From Bacteroidaceae bacterium (lineage in GTDB: Bacteria; Bacteroidota; Bacteroidia; Bacteroidales; Bacteroidaceae): a stretch of 64,000 bases of DNA. The notes below the pieces were generated by a model. That model had not been told where the DNA came from. It did no database searches and was given only the letters and a program-made list of their open reading frames with translations. The stretch lies in NCBI GenBank assembly GCA_016280445.1, contig JAEEGS010000016.1, positions 41,351 through 105,350 on the forward strand. The letters run 5' to 3'. Position numbers and translations under genes: made by a program. Of the stretch, positions 9,055 through 19,700 are shown in pieces. Positions within the stretch are counted from its first letter, which is position 1. Every line of letters begins with the position of its first letter.

Positions 9055-9114
9055 AAGTCATTCATAAGTTACGGATAATTATTCATAACTTATGACATAA
9101 GTTATGAACGACTT
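9055..9114. repeat. 27-bp perfect palindrome within a larger inverted repeat
   Basis: TTCATAACTTATG-A-CATAAGTTATGAA at 9082-9108 is a perfect palindrome with a one-base centre. The same word (TTCATAAGTTA) recurs at 9061-9071, and AAGTC (9055-9059) pairs with GACTT (9110-9114). The cluster lies 200 bp upstream of the LRR gene promoter and has no T-tract, so an operator is more likely than a terminator. Confidence 0.7.
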
Positions 9115-9314
9115 CTGTTACGGCGGTGAGGATGAGGCGGCAGTGAAACAGAGGGACAAGAGCCTGTGGAAGAAAGGGAAATGAGTCAGTGGAAGAGCGA
9201 GAGAGGTGGGGATAGAATATGGAGCAAAGGGCATTTTAAAGGAAAAAGGGGGCGAAAGTGGGTTTCGTCACCTCATTTTTTATGGCAAACGGAGGTTTCT
9301 TTCCAGTTTTTTTG

Positions 9315-9322
9315 TAACTTTG
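9315..9322 (+). promoter_or_regulatory. -7 box of the LRR/giant-protein operon
   Basis: TAACTTTG fits the Bacteroidetes -7 box; no convincing -33 box is seen at the right distance. It lies inside the longest open frame, so the true start must be downstream, at 9380. Between 8936 and 9314 I see no gene, only the terminator and the palindrome cluster. Confidence 0.55.
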
Positions 9323-9379
9323 CGAACAAAGTTTACCAAAACGGAAGAACATGAGACAGACAATAAAAACAAGAACTAT

Positions 9380-10591
9380 ATGAGTACAATAAGAAGAATA
9401 CAACGAGGGAAGACGGGAATCTTGTGTGCCCTGCTGATGGTAGTGGGAAGCATGACGGGGTATGCCCAGAGTAACTGCTTTGAGTATGACGATAACGATG
9501 AGACCGTCATTACAGGGCTGACGGAAATAGGCCAATCCGTCTCTTCGCTGACGATTCCTGCCACGGTGACAACGGTCAGAAGCGGAGCCTTCAGTTCCAC
9601 TTCTGCCCACGTGTCTGCGCTGATTATTGCAGATGGTGGCAACCCAGTGTTTGAGGCAGGGCTATTTGGCGAACGGGAGAATCCGCTGGGTGACATCCAA
9701 ATTTTGGGTAGCAGTATGACGGTGGCGAACATTCGTGCCCTGCTGAAGAGTTTAGTAGCCCAGGGCGCGCTCAGCACTGTTTATATCAAGGGCTATAGCG
9801 GCGCGTGGATAGACATTCCTGCAACAGAAGAATCAGAAGAACCGGAAACCCCAGAACAAATCTCTACAGATAACGCCACTCTGCTTGGAGTTTTGACTGA
9901 GGATGTCAACGTCACTTTGCCTGCTGCCTTAGTTTCCGACCAACAGTTTGGCGCAGCGAAGGTCTATGGCCGCTTCACTATCGACAAGGAACTGATCACC
10001 TTCTGTGGCAATGCCACCTTCCGGGATGCCGACGACGGCTCGAACCAGTTGTTCTATGTGGCCAACTACAGGGAAAATGACGGTCGTCTGCATATACAGC
10101 GTGTGCGGTATATCGTTGCAGGTGAAGGTGTGCTGATTCACCGTCTGGACAGTTCGAAAGGCTATGCCGACCTGAAGCGCTATGAGGGGACTATCACGTC
10201 GGCAGAGCAAGAGCTCTATAAAGCAAATATGCTCGTGGGTGTCACCGAACCCACAACGATTGCTGCGACCGAAGGTGGCTATACCAACTACATCGTGGTG
10301 AACGAATTGGTGAACAACGTCTACAACGCCGCCTTCTACCCCACCAGTGGCGGCACCATCGGTGCCAACAAGGCTTATCTGCAAGTGCCCTCCTCTATTG
10401 TGTCGGCAAATGAACGATTGACCATCAGTTTTGATGAGGAAACCACCTCGATCAATGAAAAGGGAATAGTGAATAGTGAAAAATTGGCTGCCGCTGCAGA
10501 GTGGTATAGCCTCGATGGTCGCAAGCTCAATGGCAAGCCTACCACGAAAGGATTATATATTAATAACGGGAAAAAACACATCATCCAATGA
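9380..10591 (+). CDS. Secreted leucine-rich-repeat (BspA-like) protein
   Basis: The frame is open from 9206, but the promoter at 9315 and the signal peptide (MSTIRRIQRGKTGILCALLM ... GYAQS) place the start at 9380, giving 403 residues. Residues about 45-130 resemble the LRR_5/BspA repeat type (LTIPATVTTVRSGAFSS; ADGGNPVFEAGLF). The rest is an unassigned beta-rich region. The end (EWYSLDGRKLNG ... GLYINNGKKHII) is the Prevotella-type C-terminal motif. It is probably secreted or surface-bound. The stop overlaps the ATG of the next small gene (ATGA), so the two are likely co-translated. Confidence 0.8.
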   Translation: MSTIRRIQRGKTGILCALLMVVGSMTGYAQSNCFEYDDNDETVITGLTEIGQSVSSLTIPATVTTVRSGAFSSTSAHVSALIIADGGNPVFEAGLFGERENPLGDIQILGSSMTVANIRALLKSLVAQGALSTVYIKGYSGAWIDIPATEESEEPETPEQISTDNATLLGVLTEDVNVTLPAALVSDQQFGAAKVYGRFTIDKELITFCGNATFRDADDGSNQLFYVANYRENDGRLHIQRVRYIVAGEGVLIHRLDSSKGYADLKRYEGTITSAEQELYKANMLVGVTEPTTIAATEGGYTNYIVVNELVNNVYNAAFYPTSGGTIGANKAYLQVPSSIVSANERLTISFDEETTSINEKGIVNSEKLAAAAEWYSLDGRKLNGKPTTKGLYINNGKKHIIQ

Positions 10592-10746
10592 AAAAGAAAT
10601 ATACCACACCAATGTGCGAGGTGGTCACACTACGTGCGCTCATCCTCAATAACTCATCCTCAACCTCACAAAAAAACGAATACTGGGACAATCAAGGCAG
10701 AATCAAAGTCGGGCATAGTATCATCAGTGCCGACAGAGCCGATTGA
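10588..10746 (+). CDS. Small peptide gene (52 residues) between two secreted-protein genes
   Basis: This frame reads MKKKYTTPMCEVVTLRA ... SIISADRAD. Its ATG overlaps the previous stop by 4 nt, which argues for real translation. The beginning (M-K-K-K-Y-x-x-P-x-x-E-V-V) resembles short Bacteroidetes hypothetical proteins often found next to secreted-protein genes. It has no signal peptide, membrane segment or known domain. The giant gene starts 37 nt downstream, so all three genes probably share one transcript. Function unknown. Confidence 0.6.
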   Translation: MKKKYTTPMCEVVTLRALILNNSSSTSQKNEYWDNQGRIKVGHSIISADRAD

Positions 10747-10783
10747 AAAACAACATTGAATAACAATCATCAAATCAACTACT

Positions 10784-13700
10784 ATGAATAAGAACAAGAA
10801 ACTAAGGAATGTGAACATCGGAACGATCCGACAGTTCATCCTGCTGTGCTTCATGGCACTGTTGGCGCAACAGGTACAGGCCAGTGACTGGATGCACAAC
10901 TCCAGTAAGTTCTCCATGAGTACCTTTTCGGACCACGTGACGTTCAAACCGTTCCTCTGCGACTTGGACAGAAGTGATACCTATGCCAAGAAAGGGGGTA
11001 TCTATGCTAAGTGTGGCAACCGAACCGTATGGCTGATGGACATCCACTACAAAAATGAAGGTGATAACGAAAATCCCTATGGTAAGGTGTATGCCCGCTA
11101 CTGCATAGGCGAGGCACGTGCTTGGTTTACCAACGGCTACGGCAGTGCAGAGCAGAAGATAGAGTTTGACGGCAAGGACTTCCTCATTCAGAAATGGGGC
11201 AGCGACAACCATTATTGTACGCCTAACATCGACTTCTACTATCCAGCATCGATGGCAGGAAATACCTGGACGTTCTACTATGAGTATGAACACAACGACG
11301 GCGGCAAATACACGATGACATTAGGTTCGGCCAATCTAAGCGGAGCTCTCTACTCTAGCTTCACCCCAAGATATGAGTACGAGCGTAGCGGTCCCGACAA
11401 GATTAAGTTTACTGTGCCGGCTCTGCCCGACGATGTGCCCAGCAAACTGAGCGAGGTACACAAGCGTGTAGGTGAGTTTACGGTGACGGCATCATTTACC
11501 AGACAAGATAACTCTGTGGTAGATAAGACCGAGACCTTCGTATGTCAGAAGGGCAGCAAGAAAACCTACGAGATGGAAATCCCCAGCGATGTGGGCAATC
11601 CTAAGAAAATAGACTTGAAAGTGGTAGCTTTGTTAGGTTTGAAAGACGCGAGCGACTACTACTGGAAAGACGCCTATGCCTACAGCAGGACCTATGTATT
11701 CCCTGTGGTGCCAGCACCTAACACGCTCACCGCAGAGTTCCGACAGTTTGACAATGCTGCCGACCTGTCGTGGAACGCCTATCCGTCGGGAAGCAACTAC
11801 TACTTGGAGTGCAAACCATACATCTACCGTATGGAGACCGACATGGATGGAAAGGCAAAGAATGGTTCTTGGAGCAAGCGCGGAACCGTTGACGATGCCA
11901 GCAAGAATCAAGCGCTGGGCTATCACGACAACAACGTCAGTGCCGCTACCTATTATAAATATATGGTACTCAACGTGCCGAAAGACTGGATAGGCAACGG
12001 CATCAACGAGTCGCAGCTCAACAACCCCAGCGACGATTTGCTGCAGAAACTGGGCTATGTAGAGTCGGAACTGATGAACACCAAACCCGAACTCAGCATC
12101 TACGACCTGAAGCAAGACACCACCGTCACCAACAAGGTGAAGCTCACGTGGCAATACACCCGTATTCCGACAACGGCATCGAGTGTCACCTTCAAGATCA
12201 TGCGCAAGACCAGCGATGACAGCGAATGGACTGATTTTGGCACTGTCAACGGCGATGCACAGCCCTCAGCAGGCACGCTCCTGTCGTTCCTCGACAGCGA
12301 CCTACCCAACGCTAAAGTGCGCTACCAGTATAAGGTGCGTCTTACGCTCAATAATACCGACTTCGACAGTGAAGCTATCACAGCCGGACTACTGAGAGGC
12401 TCCTCGGTGAAGAGTTTCACAGCTACCAAGGGTACGCACGAAGGCACCGTGCGCCTGTCGTGGGAGGCTAACCAGGTGGGCACTGACAATACCACCTTCG
12501 TCATCTCGCGCCGTTATGTGACCAGCAAAGATGAATATATACGCATCAACACCACCAGCGGCACCAATTCACTATATACCTACGAAGACAATACCGTGCA
12601 GCCAGGCTACTATTACGAATACCGAATAGAAGCCTACGACGGCAACGCGCTGCAAAATACACTCACCGATGCCGGCTTCTGTCAGGCGCGCGGTGTCATC
12701 AGCGGTCGTGTTACCTTCGGCAGCGGCGATGCAGTGGATGACGTCAGACTGACACTCCGCCCGTCAAATGCTGACGACGGCAATGTGGTGAAAGGCTTTT
12801 CGCAGCGCGTCGATGGTGCATCGACAGGTATTATATGGAATGCTGACGAAACAGAAATAGCCAAAGTGTTCGGTGCGGACAAGAACTACACCGTGCAGCT
12901 GTTTGTACGTCCCGATGCCGGTCTGAGCGAGGGAGCCGTGATTGGTAATATACCTGGCGCCGGACAGCTTTATGCCGTACCTCAGACCGACGGAACCTAC
13001 AAGGTCTATTGCAAGCAGCCGACCATCACGAGGAAGACGCAAGAGTTCACCGAGACAAATGTCATGCGGGCCATCGTCCATTACCCATCCTCAAGCAGTT
13101 ACCCCACAACATACAGTGAAGAGTATGGCTTTACGGTTTATCAATATAATGAGTGTCAGCAGACCTTAACTTCTTGGCAAAATGATGGGTTTAGCTTAGG
13201 AAAGAACTATGCCGCTTCATGGTGGGGCGCTAATACTGAGGTGGCTGTAATGAAAAAGAAGAAGACTTTGGACACTCCAGTCACTGTCAACATAACGGAA
13301 ACTTCCTACGAACACTACGACATGGGTGTAACACTCCAGGCGGGTATCTACTCGCTGCTGACCGTTCAGGTCAACAACGGTGCCGTCACCACAATGGTGA
13401 ACGACGGTACTCCAGCAGAATGGACATTAGTCAAGCACGACGACAACCCATCCTCCACCATCGAAAACAGCGACGGATATGTGATTCGGAATGGCAACCT
13501 GATTTCTTTCGAAGGCAACCTCTGCCCGCAACTGAAAGATAATGAATGGATGTGGATAGGATCTGCTCTGGCAACATCATCGAGCGATCCAGTAATCAAA
13601 TCTACAAGTACCGACTATAACACCACCTTCTCTGTGGGTGGTGCACCAAATGTTGCGGCAGAAAAGGGTTTCAAGGGTAACTTTACAGAGGTACGCGTAT

Positions 13701-16700
13701 GGAACCACGCACTCAGCGACAAGGAGAAGATCTACTATCAAGACCGCGTGCTGAACGGTCGCGAGGCAGGATTGGCGCTCTACTGGCCGATGGACGAGGG
13801 CTTGGACCACTATGTGTTTGACGCCTCATACGCCAACGACCTGCCTAATGGTCGCCATGCTACCGTAGGCAACAACATCGCCGCATCAACTATTGTTCCG
13901 CTCGACAACCAACTGTCGCGCTATGCCATCACCAACGCAACAGGTGAATACATCATTCGCGGCATACCGTTTGTAGGTTCCGGTTCTACCTATACCATTC
14001 TGCCTACACGCGGCATCCATGAGTTCAACCCCGTATCGCGCAACGGCTTCATCGGCAGCGGCTCGTTGACGCTGAACAGCTACGACTTCACCGATACATC
14101 GTCGTTCCCGCTGAAGGGCAAGATTACCTACCTGAACACCAATATCCCTGTCGATAGCGTGCAGTTCATGATCGACGGCAACATGGTTCAGTCGAAGGAG
14201 GGCGTGCGCAGCGACTCCAATGGTGAATATGAAATTGCGGTACCTATCGGTAAGCATCTTATCGAGTGTTACAAGAACGGACACAAGTTTACATCGTTCC
14301 CACTCGACGGTTCGACCTATGACTTCAAGAAGGCCGAGATAGCCAACTTCGTCGATTCCACACTGGTCAACGTCACCGGTCGTGTGAACGGCGGCTTCTC
14401 AGATATGGATGCTCCCGTCGGCTTCCACAAGAGCGTAAACCGATTGGGAAAGGCTACGATCAAACTCAGCTTGGGCAAGGAGAGTCAGTGTTCGTTCAAC
14501 TACGTCACCGACGACCACGGCGACGGCAAATACGGAACGGTGGACATCCCTGTGGAGAGTGCTACCGACAGCATTCACAGTACGGCTTACCGTGCAGCCT
14601 TAAATGCAACAAAACCAAGCGATACCGATACCCATTACATCTATATAACGACAGACGAGAAGACCGGTGAGTTCTCGGCTATGCTGCCACCACTGAAGTA
14701 CAAAGTGGAGAGCATCACGTTTGAGAACGATAAGAAAGGGGATATCTACAATGATAAGCCTATTTTCACTCAGAACCTGCCAGTCATCGATGCGACAAAT
14801 GCCATCAAGGAGAAGATGCTAGCCGACTCTATTACCGTTGAAAACGGTTCTACAGTGAAATACCAGTATAGCGCTAAGATGATTAGACAGTATCGTACCA
14901 ATCCAACGCTGTCAGTAGTACAGACGAGTCCGCTGTTGTCGAAGACCGTCAAGAACGTCTTCGGTGAACGGAAGATAGGTGTGACCAATGTCGATTTCAC
15001 GGTTGATTCCGTAACCGTTGCCAATATCACTGACAATAATTACAAGTACACTTTCGACCATCCTATCTTCGTACAGGACAAGGCCTACACATACGACATC
15101 TCCGTAGCCGAAAACTACAAGAACCTCGACACGGACGAGACCTTTACCGAGGTTCCGCAAGATGCCGTAATACACATTGCCAACGATGCCAGCTCAACGA
15201 CCGTCATCTATGGTGAAGACGGTAAGGTCAATGGTGAAGACGTGAAGATGGGTGAGCCGTATAAGACTGCCAATGTCGAAATAACACCCGACAAAACAGG
15301 ACATGTACAGTATCAGTTTGTGGCGGGTGCTCCAAACTTCGCGACAGGATACATCCACAACATGTCGGTCGGTGTAGCCGTTGACGGCCGTACCACCATG
15401 TGGCAGGCTCCCGACTCAAAGACCGAAGCGCTCGACCTGATCGTGCTGGGTAGCATTGGTTCGGGCACTAACTTCGTGACCCGTGGTCCTGATGCGGTGG
15501 ATATGATCCTACGCCGTCCGCCAGGTTCTACCTCGGTAGCTTCGCTCGCCAATAAAACAATCCGCTCCTATGCACATACTACCGTTGAAAGCAGCACTTC
15601 GGGATGGACGGGTGGAGGCTATATCAGCGAAACCCCAACATGGGAAGTGAGTATGGGTCCTACCATGGGTATTGCCACACTCGCCAAGTCGAAGTTCAAG
15701 ATTGTCGTGAACCAGACGCTAAAGAAAACAAGAAATTACTCCGACCAAGATATAGCTGAGAATGATACCACCTACACCGTGACCGAACAGATGGTAACGC
15801 CGAGTTCGATGGTTGCCGATTATAAGACAATGACCTATTATCCTGAAGGCGGCGACACCTATATTGGCCGTTCCACCAACCTATTGTTCAGCAAGGGACG
15901 CATGCTGGGTATCTACAAGCAAAGCGATGACACCTATAAGCTCGACGTGAAGGACGGTGTCACCGTAGGACAAGAGTTCGATACAGAGTTTGTATTCCCT
16001 CAAGCATATATAGAAAACACGCTGATACCGAATTGGGAGGCGATCATCAAGAGCAAACTGGAAGAAGGCTACATCAACGCCGACCACTGGGATAAGAATA
16101 AGGCGGTAGCTGTACCGGGCAAGGTGGTGTACTATACCAAGTACAAACCCGGCGATCCTGAATTCGGTAGAGCCAATGGCGACAAAGCATGGACCAAAGA
16201 ACAGCTTGCCGCCACACATGGTTACCCAAGTTATATGGCTGTGAACGGCACCGATGACCCGAATGTGCAAGACGAAGTAGAGGATGCCATCAACCAGATA
16301 AAGGTGTGGCGCGACCGTATCGCCGATAACGAAGCGGACAAACTCGATGCTTTCAATAATGAGAGCAGCCTGATTCAGAACTATTCTATCGCCAGCGGCA
16401 CAAAGGTGTCGCAGACAACGGAGACAACCATCAAGAAAGGCAAGACGCACAAGCATGAATTCTCAAAGTCGTTTAGCGTGGTCGGTCAGATTGGTGAGAC
16501 CTTCAACGATGCTGGTGTCATTGCCAATCTGGGCTATTCTAGCGGCTCAGGCAACTCAAACACCGACGGTAGCAGCACATCGGTTTCGAACACGGTGGCA
16601 TGGACGATGAGCGACGGCGACACACGCACAGCGCTGTCGGTAGATGTCTATAAGTCGCCAACAGGATGGGGACCCATCTTCCGCACCCGTGGCGGACAAA

Positions 16701-19700
16701 CCGTCAACCCGTATGAGGCAGGTAGCGTGACGAAGTTCTACCAGCCGGGAACAAAGCTCAACGAGGCCACCATGAAAGTGGAGAACCCGAAACTGAACGT
16801 ACTTGGCTCGTCAGAGATTACCAATGTGCCTACAGGCGGACAGGCTAAGTTCATCCTGCAACTATCCAACGAGAGCGAAACCAACGATATCTGCAACTAC
16901 GTGCTGCAGATGAAGGAGCTAAGCAATCCGAATGGTGCAGTGCTGACTGTCGATGGTAATATCCTGAGCAACGGAAAGGACGGCCGACTCATCAAGATGA
17001 AAGGCGGCGAGATAGTTGAGAAGACCCTCATCGTCACACAGAGCGACCGCAGCGTCATCGAATACAACGACATCGTCCTCCAGCTGAAGTCAGAGCTAGA
17101 CCAAAGCATCGTGAGCGATGAAGTGAAACTACGCGTACACTTCGTGCCATCATCGACACTCGTCGATCTGAGCGTGAACCACACGGTACTGAACAAGGCA
17201 GATAAAGACATGTACGGAGGTATCACAGCCACCATGTCGAACCTCGACCGTCAGGACGATGGCCTCAAGGGCATCCGTCTGCGCTACCGCCGCAAGGGAA
17301 CCGACTCGTGGACAGTGCATAAGCAGTGGAGCGACCAAGAAGAACTGCAGGCGCAAGGCTACGAGCCAATGCCTGAAGGCAGCCAGTTTACGGAGAAGGT
17401 AGTCTTCCTGGATGATGGTCTCTACGAGCTGCAGGCACAGACCTTCGGTAAGTATGGTGCCGACGATGTCACCTACGAGAGTAACATCATTGAGATTACG
17501 CAGGACACACACGGCCCGAAGATTCTCGGAATGGTTAGTCCGGAGAACGGACAGCTTACCTACATCACCCGCAACAACATGCACCTGCGATTTAACGAAG
17601 TGCTCAATGGCAACGCCCTCACGAAGAGTGGCAACTTCCGCATTGAGGGCAGTATGAACAATGTGGTGTTTGGCGAGAGTCCTTATCCCGACGTTGCGGC
17701 ACAGCTCAATGGCAAACGCATTCAGACGGAGGCACAGTACGACCTGTCGAACTCTGGCTACGCCTTCGATATGTGGTTCTACCGTCAGGGCGACGGCACC
17801 ATCGTAAGCCTCGGCACAGAAGACAACCTGCTGTCGCTCTCTACTCACGACGACGGTAAGCTTCGTGCACGTGTGGGAGATGAAGACGATGTCTTCGAGA
17901 CAAACACACAGTTGCCGAAGAATCAGTGGATCTATATGGCTCTGGACTACAGGCGCAAGACAGCAGACGACCCAGAGAACCGCATCAGCATGCTATATGT
18001 GACTGCCGACGACAAAACACCAAACTACATTGGACAGGACATGAAGGCAAATGACCTTAATGGTCACGGAAAACTGAGCATTGGCGGCGACGGTATGCAG
18101 GGAATGGTAAGCAACCTTACCATCTGGAACTCCGACATCACCGCTACGGAACTCTATCAGACACGAAACAAGGTGAGGGCGTCCTACACGCCGGGACTTG
18201 TGGGTTACTGGCAGATGGATGAAGGTCACGGCACACAGCTGACCGACCGCGCCCGCTCGCGCCACATGTATATGGATAGTGAAAGCTGGTATATCAACAA
18301 CGAGAACCGTGCCGCCACCCTTGACGGCAAGAAGCCTATACGTATCGATATAGCAACATTCAATCCGGCTAAAACCGACAACTACGCCGTAGAGTTCTGG
18401 TTCCGCGGCAATAAGCCGTGCGACATGTTCGACCAGACACTCCTTTCGGTTCTCAACGGTATCACCATCGGCTTCGAAGGACCGGTACAGGGTCATGACG
18501 TGCTCACGCTGAAGAAGATTAAGCACAGTCATAATGAGGCCAATGTCGAGATTCAGGAAACCGAAGAAGAGATACAGCTGAGCAACAAGGACTACAAGGA
18601 CGGCAACTGGCACCACTTCGCATTGAACGTGCGTCGCGGTACAAGTGCCATCGCATATATTGACGGTGAGGCTGTGAAGGTGATTCCCGAGGATAAGATT
18701 CCTGGTATCTCTGGCAAGTGGATGCTCTTCGGCGGTGAGGAACTGATGGATACCAACGGCGACGAGTACGCAATGACATACAACCACTTCACCGGTGACA
18801 TCGATGAGATACGTATCTGGAGTGCCGCACTCGACGGACAACTCATCAAAGACCGTATGTACGAACGCATGGACAATAGCTATCCAGGACTCGTGGGCTA
18901 CTTCCCCATGGAGGATATACACCGTAATCAGCAGGGTACAGTGACCACCGACTTCTCAACATCAAACTTCGGTGAGAAAGACTATCAAGAGCGTATCGTG
19001 ATCGCAGAAGCAGCTGCGCTGACACAGAGCGTCAATGCACCGGCACTGAAACCGGGTAGCACCAATATGCGGTTAGACGACTCTCAGTTCGACTTCACTG
19101 CCTCTGCCGACGAGATATACTTCACATTCTACGACAGTTCGCTGCCACTGATGGACAACAATGATTTCGTAGCCACTGTGAACTATATCAAGGACGAGCA
19201 CGGTAACAACTCCGAGGTCGTGCAGTGGATGTTCCACGCTGACTTTGCGGCCATTTCATGGCTTGAAAAGCAGGTGTCTCTCACCAAGAGCTGGAACGAG
19301 AATCTGGAATGGACTTTGGCTGTGTGTAACAATACTGGTCATCCTCAGCACTACGAACTGAGCGGCATGCCTACTTGGATGACGTTTGACAAGCCCGTGG
19401 GAACCATCAGCAGCGACAACGAAGGTCTGGATTTCACTATCAGTCCCAACGCACCAATCGGTCGCCATGTCGTATATCTCTACCTCACCGACCGCCTCGG
19501 CATCCGCCGTGTGCTGAGGGTCAACCTGACGGTGACGGGCAACGTACCCGACTGGACTGTCGATCCTGACCTCTACGAGAGCAACATGACGATGACCGGA
19601 CAGATCTACATCAACGATAAGATCTGCGAGAACACCGACACGAAAATTGCCGCCTTCGATGACCTGGGACTCTGTCGCGGTGTGGCCAGTCCGAAGTATG

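Noticed and set aside
9206..9379. Upstream extension of the LRR protein
   Set aside because: The -7 box at 9315 lies inside it and the signal peptide begins at 9380.
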